A stretch of DNA of 8,349 bases, taken from NCBI GenBank assembly GCA_030017355.1, contig JASEIR010000053.1, positions 1 through 8,349 on the forward strand, in the 5' to 3' direction. This document shows positions 1 to 6,907 of this stretch, piece by piece; position 1 is the stretch's first letter; the number at the start of each line of letters is the position of its first letter. The notes beneath the pieces were generated by a model. The model saw only the letters and a program-made list of their open reading frames with translations. It ran no database searches and was not told where the DNA came from. The translations under genes and the position numbers were made by a program. The stretch is from Actinomycetota bacterium (GTDB lineage: Bacteria; Actinomycetota; Aquicultoria; Aquicultorales; Aquicultoraceae).

Positions 1-2
1 TA

Positions 3-37
3 CCCTCCCCCTTGAGGGGGGAGGGACAGGGTGGGGG
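3..37. repeat. G-rich inverted repeat, also a G-quadruplex motif
   Basis: The arms at 3-11 (CCCTCCCCC) and 17-25 (GGGGGAGGG) are perfect reverse complements around a five-base loop. The right arm continues into further G runs, so 16-37 holds four runs of at least three G with spacers of 1, 3 and 1 bases; this strand could fold either as a hairpin or as a G-quadruplex. No T-tract follows on either strand, so it does not look like an intrinsic terminator. It resembles dispersed intergenic repeats, but only one copy is in the window, so that assignment is inference. The left boundary may lie outside the window. Confidence 0.6.
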
Positions 38-76
38 TGAAAAATGGACAGGAGATGAGGGGCCGCAAAAGAAGAA

Positions 77-117
77 CTGTCATTGCGAGGAGCCCGCTAG
101 GGCGACGCGGCAATCTC
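77..117. repeat. Imperfect palindromic intergenic repeat
   Basis: The outer arms ATTGC (82-86) and GCAAT (110-114) and the inner arms GCCC (92-95) and GGGC (100-103) are complementary, giving a stem with an internal loop and a four-base apical loop (96-99). The outer sequence of the type CATTGCGAGGAGC...GCAATCTC resembles, from memory, a dispersed intergenic repeat family seen in many unrelated bacterial genomes. It is richer in GC than the genes that follow. Its role is unknown; it could form a structure in the operon leader if transcription starts upstream of it. Confidence 0.5.
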
Positions 118-197
118 AAACAAAGAGCAGACGGGAGACCGGAGACGGCAAAACCATCTTCTAAATGCAAAGTTCAATATTTAAGCATAAGCTTACC

Positions 198-204
198 AGG
201 GGAG
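198..204 (+). promoter_or_regulatory. Ribosome binding site of cobO
   Basis: AGGGGAG lies four bases before the ATG at 209, a slightly short spacing. A small potential hairpin (arms TAAGC 182-186 and GCTTA 191-195) sits directly before it. I see no convincing -10/-35 promoter pair in 118-197. Confidence 0.6.
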
Positions 205-208
205 CATC

Positions 209-736
209 ATGACTAATCTAGGACTAATACATGTATATACAGGCGATGGGAAAGGCAAGACAACTGCTGCTATTGGGCTTTCGCTAAGAGCTGCTGAGTA
301 TGGCTTTCGCATAGCAATCTTTCAGTTTATGAAGGCTTACGTAACAGAATCTGGAGAAATAAAAGCAATTAAGAGGTTTCCAAATGTAAGTGTTAAAAGA
401 TATGGCGCTAACCTATTGGCAAAGGACCATCCGCCAGTTGACGAAATTAAAAAAGAGATTGCGGATGGATTAAGAGAAGCTCTGGAAATTTCCAAGAAAA
501 GAGGCTGCGATTTTTTAATTCTAGACGAGATAAACGTTGCATTATCACTGGGTTTGGCCGAACTGGATGAGGTTAAAAGACTAATAGACCTTTGCAAAGG
601 CAGCATAGAGATTGTAATGACTGGCAGAGGTGCACCTCAACAAATAATTAATCTTGCTGACTATGTCACAGAATTTAGAGCCATAAAGCATCCTTTTGGG
701 AGCGGCATCTCTGCTAGGCGTGGAGTTGAGTTTTAA
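209..736 (+). CDS. cobO: Cob(I)alamin adenosyltransferase, CobA/CobO/BtuR type
   Basis: This cytoplasmic enzyme transfers the adenosyl group of ATP to the cobalt of reduced corrinoids and makes the upper ligand of coenzyme B12. The 175-residue product has the family's N-terminal P-loop GDGKGKTT (residues 12-19, just after a beta strand), an acidic LDEIN segment (105-109) in the Walker B position, TGRGAP (138-143), and the typical C-terminal run HPFGSGISARRGVEF (161-175). It lacks most of the N-terminal extension of the roughly 196-residue enterobacterial enzyme, but all core motifs are present. ATG 209 has a Shine-Dalgarno sequence and leaves only ten residues before the P-loop. It is the first gene of the cluster; its stop codon overlaps the next start by one base (TAATG). 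The PduO and EutT adenosyltransferase families are unrelated in motif and are excluded. Confidence 0.95.
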   Translation: MTNLGLIHVYTGDGKGKTTAAIGLSLRAAEYGFRIAIFQFMKAYVTESGEIKAIKRFPNVSVKRYGANLLAKDHPPVDEIKKEIADGLREALEISKKRGCDFLILDEINVALSLGLAELDEVKRLIDLCKGSIEIVMTGRGAPQQIINLADYVTEFRAIKHPFGSGISARRGVEF

Positions 737-1620
737 TGGTACAGGTAATGGTGCCAGGTAGCTGTGGTGAGCTTGTGCAGGGCATTCTAGATGGGGTAAA
801 TTTCCATATCACTTGCCCCATTAGCAAGTACTCTATAGCGGCGGCTTCAATGATTAAAACGGCTGTGGTTAATGTACCTGATGGCCTTGCAAAGACGGAA
901 GCAGCAGTTAAAAAAGTGCTTGAAAAAGTTAGCATCTGTGATGGTATTGAGATAACAGTAACGAGTGAACTTCCAAAAGGAAAAGGAATGGCCAGCAGTA
1001 CAGCTGATATAGCAGCAGCGCTTGCTGCAACAAAAATCCTTCTAAATCAAGAAGTCGATGCGCAAGAGATAGCAAAAATTGCACTGTCAATAGAGCCTAC
1101 CGATGGGGTGTTTTTTGACAAAATTGTGGCTTTTGATCATATGCATGGACTTATGCTGATAGAGATTGGTGAAGCGCCTCCGCTTGAAGTGATTGTGCTT
1201 GAGCCACCAGAATCAATAAATACGCTGGATTTTAATAGTAGAAGGGATGCCGTTGGGAAAATAAACAAAGCTCTTTTTAGAGAAGCATATGATATGGCGG
1301 CTGAGGGGATAAGAAGTGGAGATATCCGGCTGGTTGGGGAAGCAGCAACCATGAGCTCTATTCTAAATCAAAATGTTCTTTTAAAGCCAGCCCTTAATGA
1401 TATCATTGAAGCCTGCAAGACAAGAGGTGCGGTTGGTGTAAATGTTGCCCATAGCGGAACTGTAATTGGTATACTAGTTGAGCTTGGTTTTGGCAATAGA
1501 TTGCTAGAGAAAATTTCGCATTACATTCCAAGGTCGTGGGATGCTTATGTTGTAAAGATGATAAATGGTGGCTTTAAGGTTTTAGAGTGCGGCAGAAAGA
1601 GCTATGTTGTACTGCGATGA
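736..1620 (+). CDS. pduX: GHMP-family L-threonine kinase, PduX type
   Basis: This is probably the kinase that phosphorylates L-threonine to O-phospho-L-threonine, the substrate of CobD encoded just downstream, in making the aminopropanol linker of cobalamin. The 294-residue product (Salmonella PduX is about 300) shows the GHMP order: an N-terminal PGSCGELVQG (7-16), the glycine-rich ATP loop PKGKGMASSTAD (80-91), the PTDG segment (121-124), and a C-terminal GAVGVNVAHSGT (231-242). PGSCGE and the ASSTAD form of the loop are typical of PduX rather than of homoserine or mevalonate kinases. ATG 736 has GGAG at 722-725; the in-frame ATG at 748 would remove only four residues. The 17-base overlap with cobD supports a shared role. 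The substrate is inferred from family and context. Confidence 0.88.
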   Translation: MVQVMVPGSCGELVQGILDGVNFHITCPISKYSIAAASMIKTAVVNVPDGLAKTEAAVKKVLEKVSICDGIEITVTSELPKGKGMASSTADIAAALAATKILLNQEVDAQEIAKIALSIEPTDGVFFDKIVAFDHMHGLMLIEIGEAPPLEVIVLEPPESINTLDFNSRRDAVGKINKALFREAYDMAAEGIRSGDIRLVGEAATMSSILNQNVLLKPALNDIIEACKTRGAVGVNVAHSGTVIGILVELGFGNRLLEKISHYIPRSWDAYVVKMINGGFKVLECGRKSYVVLR

Positions 1621-2689
1621 GGGTAAGTTAAAAGAACATGGCGGAAATATAGAGCAGCTTGCCAAAAGGCTTGGGTTTGAGCATGGTCAGCTGATAGATT
1701 TTAGCTCAAACATAAATCCCTTTGGGCCTTCAGAGAAGGTAATAGCTGCTATAAGGCAATCGATAGAAAGAGTAGCTGATTATCCAGAGCAAAGAGCGGA
1801 AAGTTTCGTGGAAGCGGTTGCTCAAATGATTGGTGTTAAAGAAGAAAATGTGGTGGCTGGAAATGGAACCATAGAACTACTGTACCTAATACCCCAGGTT
1901 TTTAAAGTAAAAAGCGCACTTCTTGTAGTTCCAAGTTTTACGGAATACGAACTGGCGTTGAGAAATGCAAAATCCAATATAAAGCGCAGGGTAGCTTTAA
2001 CAAGCAAAAAGGCCGTCGGCATAATTAAAAAAGGTTTAAAGGGCATTGATATAGCTATAATGGGAAATCCTAATAATCCCTGCGGTTATATCTTTGAAAA
2101 GGAAGAACTGATTAGGATAATCGATGAAAATCCGGGATGTCTTTTTGTTATAGATGAGGCATTTATAGATTTTTTAAGAGACAAAGCCGCAGTCTCGCTA
2201 GTAAAAGAAGCCGCAAACAGAGACAACCTTATAGTCCTTAGATCACTTACTAAAATCTATTCAATAGCAGGTTTAAGAATTGGTTACATGGTTGCTTCAT
2301 CAACAAATGCAAAAAGAGTTAGTGAGGCAAAATATCCGTGGAGTGTAAATTCGGTAGCTCTAGCTGCTGGTTTATCTGCTCTTAAAGATGAAAGATTTGT
2401 AAATGATAGTGTTAGCGTTATCGAAGAAGAAGCCAAGAGGCTATACAATGAAATTTCAAAGATAAAGGGGTTAATGGCGTATAAGCCGAGCGCAAATTAT
2501 ATTATGGTAAAACTGGAGAACGGAATTACGGCAGCTCAGCTACAGAAAGAAATGCTAAAGTATGGAATTGTAATAAGAGATTGCAGCACTTTTATAGGTC
2601 TTAATGATTACTACTTCAGAATAGCTGTTAAAAAGCCGCAGCAGAACAATAAGATGTTGAATGCCTTAAAGGATGTTTTAAGTGAGTGA
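1604..2689 (+). CDS. cobD: L-threonine-O-3-phosphate decarboxylase CobD (PLP-dependent)
   Basis: CobD decarboxylates O-phospho-L-threonine to (R)-1-aminopropan-2-ol phosphate, which is then attached to adenosylcobyric acid. The 361-residue product is a fold type I aminotransferase-like enzyme. It has the CobD N-terminus with HGGN (12-15) and DFSSNINPFGP (32-42), GNPNNPCG (154-161), the cofactor-ring aspartate in VIDEAF (D184), the probable PLP lysine K217 in SLTK, and GLRIGY (223-228). HisC (histidinol-phosphate aminotransferase) is the close alternative, but the HGGN start, the preceding threonine kinase and the cobalamin cluster favour CobD. ATG 1604 follows a purine-rich AGAAAGAG stretch and lies inside the end of the kinase gene; TTG 1607 is a possible neighbour start. 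The stop overlaps the GTG start of cbiA by eight bases. Confidence 0.92.
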   Translation: MLYCDEGKLKEHGGNIEQLAKRLGFEHGQLIDFSSNINPFGPSEKVIAAIRQSIERVADYPEQRAESFVEAVAQMIGVKEENVVAGNGTIELLYLIPQVFKVKSALLVVPSFTEYELALRNAKSNIKRRVALTSKKAVGIIKKGLKGIDIAIMGNPNNPCGYIFEKEELIRIIDENPGCLFVIDEAFIDFLRDKAAVSLVKEAANRDNLIVLRSLTKIYSIAGLRIGYMVASSTNAKRVSEAKYPWSVNSVALAAGLSALKDERFVNDSVSVIEEEAKRLYNEISKIKGLMAYKPSANYIMVKLENGITAAQLQKEMLKYGIVIRDCSTFIGLNDYYFRIAVKKPQQNNKMLNALKDVLSE

Positions 2690-4058
2690 GAATGTTTATC
2701 CAAGAGTATTAATAGCAGGAGTGTCAAGCGGAGTTGGTAAGACCACGATTTCGCTGGCAGTTATGGCTGCATTAGTAAAGAGAGGGCTTAAAGTTCAAGG
2801 GTTCAAAGTAGGGCCAGATTTTATTGACCCCGGATATTACGAGATGGTTACTGGCAGGCCAGGTCGGAATCTAGATTCCTGGATGGTTGGGCAAGAGAAC
2901 ACAAAATCATGTTTTCTGCATGCAAGTATGGGCACAGACATATCTGTAATTGAAGGAGTGATGGGTCTCTATGATGGAAAAGATGGCCTGGATTTGGGCA
3001 GTTCAGCTGAGATAGCCAAACTAATTGAGTGCCCGGTTATTTTGGTTATTGACGGGGCAAAGATAGGGGGAAGTGCAGGAGCAATAGCTCTTGGATATGT
3101 AAAATATGATGAATCGCTTAATATAGCAGGCTTTATAGTAAACAACGTTGGAAGCAACAGGCATGAATCAATGATTCGAACGGCAATTGAGAAAGCAACA
3201 GGGCTTCCTGTTTTTGGGTGTGTTAAAAGAAATGCTCGAATACAAATAAGCGAGCGTCACTTGGGACTTTTAACGCAAATTGAAAAGGGCAACGATTCAG
3301 AGTTTGCAGATTTATTAGCAGAAATTGCTGCGGAATATATCGATGTTGACGGATTGCTTAAACTGGCAAGGTTGAGTAGCAAGCCTTTATTATGTAGGAA
3401 TGATATGTTCAGGCAAACCGATAGCCTGGCAAAAGTAAGAATTGGGGTTGCATACGATAAAGCCTTCAGCTTTTACTATTATGACAATTTAGACTTATTG
3501 GAAGCAGCTGGTGCTAAAATTATTTTCTTTAGTCCAATAAAAGATGAGCAAATACCAGAAGGTATTGATGGCCTATATATTGGGGGCGGTTATCCCGAAG
3601 TTTATGCGAATGATTTGCAACAAAACAAAGAAATATCTTTAGCAATAAGAAAAGCTATTGAAGATGGTATGCCAGTTTATGCTGAATGCGGCGGACTAAT
3701 GTACTTAGCAAAAGCTGTAGAAGACTTCGATGGCATATCGTTTGAAATGTGTGGGGCATTTCCGGTAGAGTGCAAGATGCAGAAGCGGCCAACACTTAGG
3801 TATCGTGAGGTGGTTGCAATTTCGAATTCCGTCGTTGCAGTAGAGGGTGATATCTTAAAGGGCCATGAGTTTCACTACTCGTCAATTAAAAATATTATAA
3901 GCAATATTAAGCCAGCCTATAGACTGGAAAATGGGCTAACGGAAGGTTTAATATACAAAAATGCACTTGCAACATATATACACCTTCACTTTGCAAGCAA
4001 ACCAGGGATAGCAGACCGTTTTGTTGAAATGTGCCGGAAAGGAAAGGTGCTGGTGTGA
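2682..4058 (+). CDS. cbiA: Cobyrinate a,c-diamide synthase CbiA
   Basis: CbiA uses glutamine and ATP to amidate the a and c side chains of cob(II)yrinate. The 458-residue product has the usual length and two-domain build. The N-terminal dethiobiotin-synthetase-like ATPase has the P-loop GVSSGVGKTT (13-22) followed by the hallmark KVGPDFIDPGYYEMVTGRPGRN (42-63) and EGVMGLYDG (91-99). The C-terminal class I-like glutamine amidotransferase has GGGYPE (301-306), the nucleophile Cys336 in YAECGGLMYL, and the HLHF segment (434-437) with the expected histidine. The GTG start at 2682 is preceded by AAAGGAT at about 2668-2674. CobB of the aerobic pathway and CfbB (coenzyme F430) belong to the same family; the surrounding Cbi genes make the cobalt-pathway reading the best one. 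Its GTGA end overlaps the next start by four bases. Confidence 0.95.
   Translation: MSENVYPRVLIAGVSSGVGKTTISLAVMAALVKRGLKVQGFKVGPDFIDPGYYEMVTGRPGRNLDSWMVGQENTKSCFLHASMGTDISVIEGVMGLYDGKDGLDLGSSAEIAKLIECPVILVIDGAKIGGSAGAIALGYVKYDESLNIAGFIVNNVGSNRHESMIRTAIEKATGLPVFGCVKRNARIQISERHLGLLTQIEKGNDSEFADLLAEIAAEYIDVDGLLKLARLSSKPLLCRNDMFRQTDSLAKVRIGVAYDKAFSFYYYDNLDLLEAAGAKIIFFSPIKDEQIPEGIDGLYIGGGYPEVYANDLQQNKEISLAIRKAIEDGMPVYAECGGLMYLAKAVEDFDGISFEMCGAFPVECKMQKRPTLRYREVVAISNSVVAVEGDILKGHEFHYSSIKNIISNIKPAYRLENGLTEGLIYKNALATYIHLHFASKPGIADRFVEMCRKGKVLV
4038..4047 (+). promoter_or_regulatory. Ribosome binding site that decides the cbiX-cbiC start
   Basis: The purine run AAAGGAAAGG ends seven bases before GTG 4055. 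It makes GTG 4055, which overlaps the cbiA stop as GTGA, a much better start than the in-frame GTG at 4031, which has no such sequence before it and would add eight atypical residues. Confidence 0.65.
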
Positions 4059-5104
4059 GCACTGGCTATATTGTTCTTGGTCATGGAAGCAAAGTAAAAG
4101 AAACCGTGGATATTCTTAAGAATATAACTATGTCTTTAGCAGAAAGACTGGGCCTAAAGAATATATCATATGCGACACTTCAGTTTAATAAACCAAGTCT
4201 ACCTGAGGCTATAGAAGCATTTACCAGAAATAACGTAACCAATATCGTAATACTGCCGCTGTTTTTGGTTAATGGAAACCATATGAGAGAAGATATCCCC
4301 GGGATAATTAAAGATGAGCTAGTGAAGTACCCATCGGTGAATATAAGGTTGCTGGATCATATTGGTGATGATAGTCGGATTACAGATATTCTAGCCGATA
4401 AGATAATGTCAAGTCTATCGGATAATGGCTTCGCTAATGATGTTAAAATAACCGATCCCGATGAAATTGAAAAAGAAAGCTTCAGAATTATTGAAGCAGC
4501 AGTGGATTTTTCAGGTGCGAGTAGCAGTAAAGAGGCTGTTGTAAAGAGAATGATTCATGCAAGTGGCGATCTTTCTCTAGCTGGCTTGGTTTATGTTAGC
4601 GATGGGGCAATTGATGCTGGCATAAGAGCAATAAGAAACAGTTGTAGGATTATAACCGATGTACATATGGTTGCAACCGGAATTAACAAGAAGTTAACTG
4701 GTATATTTGGTAATGAGGTAATATGTAAGATTGATGATCCAGTGATTGAGACTAAATCAAAAGATAAAAGAAAAACAAGAAGCGCTATAGCTATGAGAGA
4801 GCTTTCGGGTAAAATTGGAGATGCAGTTGTTGTGATAGGTAATGCGCCGACCGCACTATTTGAGCTAATAGACATGATTAGCGAGGGTGTGAAAGAACCA
4901 GCATTGGTGATTGGGACACCAGTTGGTTTTGTTGGTGCAGCAGAAGCAAAAGAGGCTTTGATGAAGTCTAGCCTCAGTTGTATATCTATTAAAGGAACGA
5001 AGGGTGGTAGCTCAATTGCGGTTGCCGCTGCAAATGCGATTCTTAAGCTGGCAACAGAAGATGTTGGTAGGGTCAAGGGTTCAGGGTCTAGGGTTCTGGG
5101 ATGA
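4055..5104 (+). CDS. cbiXC: CbiX-CbiC fusion: sirohydrochlorin cobaltochelatase and cobalt-precorrin-8 methylmutase
   Basis: One 349-residue frame carries two enzymes. Residues 1-120 are a small-form CbiX chelatase, which inserts Co2+ into sirohydrochlorin at the start of the anaerobic pathway. The metal-binding histidines expected for the family are His10 in LGHGS and His76 in NGNHMRED. Residues of about 135-335 are CbiC, which moves the C11 methyl to C12 to form cobyrinate. It shows RMIHASGD with the probable catalytic His168, TDVHMVATGI (201-210), IGNAPTALF (261-269), GTPVGFVGAAEAKEAL (287-302) and KGGSSIAVAAANAIL (316-330). A short polar linker (about 120-135) joins them with no stop or frameshift visible. 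Residues 339-349 are encoded by a G-rich tandem repeat and are not CbiC-like. The chosen GTG 4055 is supported by its ribosome binding site. Confidence 0.92.
   Translation: MSTGYIVLGHGSKVKETVDILKNITMSLAERLGLKNISYATLQFNKPSLPEAIEAFTRNNVTNIVILPLFLVNGNHMREDIPGIIKDELVKYPSVNIRLLDHIGDDSRITDILADKIMSSLSDNGFANDVKITDPDEIEKESFRIIEAAVDFSGASSSKEAVVKRMIHASGDLSLAGLVYVSDGAIDAGIRAIRNSCRIITDVHMVATGINKKLTGIFGNEVICKIDDPVIETKSKDKRKTRSAIAMRELSGKIGDAVVVIGNAPTALFELIDMISEGVKEPALVIGTPVGFVGAAEAKEALMKSSLSCISIKGTKGGSSIAVAAANAILKLATEDVGRVKGSGSRVLG
5069..5103 (+). repeat. Degenerate heptamer repeat with five GGG runs at the cbiC/cbiD junction
   Basis: Five consecutive seven-base units of the form (A/T)GGG(T/A)NN fill 5069-5103. 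They place GGG at 5070, 5077, 5084, 5091 and 5098 with regular four-base spacers. This satisfies a standard G-quadruplex pattern on the coding strand and in the mRNA. The tract encodes the last eleven residues of the upstream protein and its last GGG touches the ATG of cbiD at 5101, so it also overlaps the cbiD ribosome binding region. Confidence 0.75.
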
Positions 5105-6228
5105 AAACAATAAGCAAAGCTGGGATAATGAATAAACGGCTGCGAAAAGGATATACCACTGGCACCTGTGCTACAGCGGCAGCAGTAGCAGCTGTAAAAA
5201 TGCTTTTAACCAAAGAGATTGTTAATACGGTAGAGGTTGTGTTACCAGGAGGCTTGCTTGCCTCGTTCAAACCAGTAGAACAATGGGTTAATGATGAAGA
5301 TGCTGGTTGCGGAATTGTTAAAGATGCTGGCGATGACCCAGATGTAACTGATGGTATAACAGTATACGCTCGGGCGAAGTGGGGCAATGAGGATAACAAG
5401 GATATTAAAATAATGGCTGGCGAAGGAATTGGTATAGTAACGAAACCTGGCCTATCGGTTTCTATAGGAGAGCCAGCTATAAACCCAGGGCCAAGGAAAA
5501 TGATTGAGGACAATGTAAGAAGGGTTTTACCTGGAGATAGAGGTGTTGAAATAACCATATATGTCCCAGATGGTGCTGAAAGAGCGAAAAAAACATTTAA
5601 CGAGAGGCTTGGTATTGTCGGAGGTATATCTATTCTTGGTACAACTGGAATAGTTCGGCCGATGTCCGTTGAGAGCCTTAAGGAATCGCTTTTGCCGCAA
5701 GTAGATATTGCAAAAGCCCTTGGTTACAAGACTATAGCTCTTGTTCCAGGGAATATGGGTGCAAAAATAGCTAAAAACAAACTAAAGTTTCCAGATGATG
5801 CAATTATTCAAATAAGCAATTTTGTCGGCGATTTGCTTAAATATAGCGTGGAGCGCGGTTTTAAAGAAATTCTTTTGCTTGGCCATATAGGAAAGATTTC
5901 AAAGGTTGCAGCTGGGCATTTTGATACGCATAGCCAAAAAACTGAAAGCCCCGTTGAGATAATAAAGCGATTTGTAAGAATTCATACAAGGGATACCGCG
6001 CCGCTTGTATATATAGTAAAGGTTAATACAGCTGACGAGGCAGCCATTGGCTTATCAAAACTAGGATATTCCAGCGTGCTGGACAGAATTGCTGAAAAAG
6101 CTGCAGCGCAGGCAAATGATTTTGTTGGAGGCCGCGCAGAAGTTGGAATAGCAATAACTGTTCTCTCCGGGGATATAGTAGCAACTGATAAAACCGCAAG
6201 GAAAATTATTAGGAATAAAAGATGGTAA
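5101..6228 (+). CDS. cbiD: Cobalt-precorrin-5B (C1)-methyltransferase CbiD
   Basis: CbiD is the SAM-dependent methylase that acts at C1 of the corrin ring after ring contraction in the anaerobic pathway. It is not related to the CbiE/F/H/L methylase family. The 375-residue product has the CbiD signature LRKGYTTGTCATAAAVAA (14-31), KDAGDDPDVTDG (74-85), GLSVSIGEPAINPGPRKMI (117-135), GISILGTTGIVRPMS (175-189), PGNMG (216-220) and LLGHIGKISKVAAGHFDTHS (259-278). Two starts are possible. ATG 5101 overlaps the upstream stop as ATGA, and AGGG at 5090-5093 could pair with 16S rRNA. ATG 5128 would give a protein starting MNKRLRKGYTTG, closer to the usual distance from the motif, but has only a weak GGGA before it. 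I keep 5101 on coupling grounds. The stop overlaps cbiE by seven bases. Confidence 0.93.
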   Translation: MKTISKAGIMNKRLRKGYTTGTCATAAAVAAVKMLLTKEIVNTVEVVLPGGLLASFKPVEQWVNDEDAGCGIVKDAGDDPDVTDGITVYARAKWGNEDNKDIKIMAGEGIGIVTKPGLSVSIGEPAINPGPRKMIEDNVRRVLPGDRGVEITIYVPDGAERAKKTFNERLGIVGGISILGTTGIVRPMSVESLKESLLPQVDIAKALGYKTIALVPGNMGAKIAKNKLKFPDDAIIQISNFVGDLLKYSVERGFKEILLLGHIGKISKVAAGHFDTHSQKTESPVEIIKRFVRIHTRDTAPLVYIVKVNTADEAAIGLSKLGYSSVLDRIAEKAAAQANDFVGGRAEVGIAITVLSGDIVATDKTARKIIRNKRW

Positions 6229-6869
6229 CCATTGTTGGCGTTGGCCCTGGACATCCTGATTATCTAACTCCTGTTGCTAAAAAGCACATCGATGACGCAG
6301 AAGTTTTAATAGGTTCTCGAAGGCTAATTGATATATTTGTGAAAAATGGGCAAACTGTCCATTATATTACTGGCGATATCATCTCTACTTTAAAAGCTAT
6401 CGACGAGAACAAGGATAAGAAAACAGTTATTGTTGTAGGAGGCGACCCGGGCTTTTACAGCATACTTGGGATGATTCGCAAAGAGCTGCCAGACTTAAGC
6501 GTAAAAGTGATTCCAGGAATAAGCTCGGCACAGATTTTGTTTAGTCTCATTGGCCAGGAATGGCAAAGCGTGACGTTTGTCTCGGTACATGGTCGGTCTT
6601 TGGATGAACTAGATTATGCACTTAAGCAGCAGGTTAAGAAAATATGTGTGCTAACAGATAAAAAAACAACAGCCTCGGTGGTTGCAAAGTATCTTAAAGA
6701 ATACGGAGTGAGCGGAAGAGCAGTTGTCGGTTGCAATCTATCTTACGATAACCAAACCCTGATTGATACAACAATAGATGAGATCTCGATGATGAACGAT
6801 CTTGAATCGTGTGTCCTTTACGTGGAAATAACGACCGCCAACGAAGAACAGACAAAAGACCGGGGATAG
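6222..6869 (+). CDS. cbiE: Cobalt-precorrin-7 (C5)-methyltransferase CbiE
   Basis: CbiE transfers a methyl from SAM to C5 of the corrin ring near the end of ring methylation. The 215-residue product is a tetrapyrrole methylase with the CbiE pattern: VGVGPGHPDYLT (5-16), IGSRRLIDIF (30-39), VVGGDPGFYSI (71-81), and PGISSAQ (98-104) followed by W114 and SVHGR (121-125), a combination that separates CbiE from CbiF, CbiH and CbiL. ATG 6222 has AGGA at 6211-6214 and overlaps the end of cbiD. In many organisms CbiE is fused to, or followed by, the C15-methylase/decarboxylase CbiT. Here the protein ends about where a stand-alone CbiE would, with a charged tail (ANEEQTKDRG), and the next gene is cbiL. 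Confidence 0.93.
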   Translation: MVTIVGVGPGHPDYLTPVAKKHIDDAEVLIGSRRLIDIFVKNGQTVHYITGDIISTLKAIDENKDKKTVIVVGGDPGFYSILGMIRKELPDLSVKVIPGISSAQILFSLIGQEWQSVTFVSVHGRSLDELDYALKQQVKKICVLTDKKTTASVVAKYLKEYGVSGRAVVGCNLSYDNQTLIDTTIDEISMMNDLESCVLYVEITTANEEQTKDRG

Positions 6870-6893
6870 TTGCCGATTTATCGGGTGATAAGC

Positions 6894-6899
6894 GGGGAA
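6894..6899 (+). promoter_or_regulatory. Ribosome binding site that decides the cbiL start
   Basis: GGGGAA lies eight bases before ATG 6908. It supports that start over the upstream in-frame ATG 6809, which would sit inside cbiE and add 33 residues without family resemblance. Confidence 0.65.
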
Positions 6900-6907
6900 A
6901 TAATAAA

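Noticed and set aside
3..25. Intrinsic terminator of an upstream gene
   Set aside because: The stem is strong but no T-tract follows on either strand.
31..216. 61-codon open frame on the + strand (GTG start) upstream of cobO
   Set aside because: It reads through the palindromic repeat, is rich in Arg and Lys without any family resemblance, lacks a ribosome binding site and ends inside cobO.
1604..2689. HisC (histidinol-phosphate aminotransferase)
   Set aside because: The fold is shared, but the HGGN N-terminus and the threonine kinase and Cbi neighbours fit CobD.
4031..4054. Longer CbiX start at GTG 4031
   Set aside because: It has no ribosome binding site and places eight extra residues before the usual CbiX N-terminal strand; GTG 4055 has both a binding site and the GTGA overlap.
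4591..5076. 161-codon open frame on the - strand
   Set aside because: It lies entirely antisense to the conserved CbiC domain, is a low-complexity Ser/Ile/Pro/Ala product and shows no domain; it is a shadow of the real gene.
5088..5558. 156-codon open frame on the - strand
   Set aside because: It is antisense to the conserved N-terminal half of CbiD, with Ser/Pro/Ile-rich composition and no recognisable motif.
6809..6907. N-terminal extension of CbiL or a remnant of cbiT
   Set aside because: The 33 extra residues overlap cbiE, show no methylase motif and no CbiT-like glycine-rich SAM loop; the ribosome binding site points to ATG 6908.
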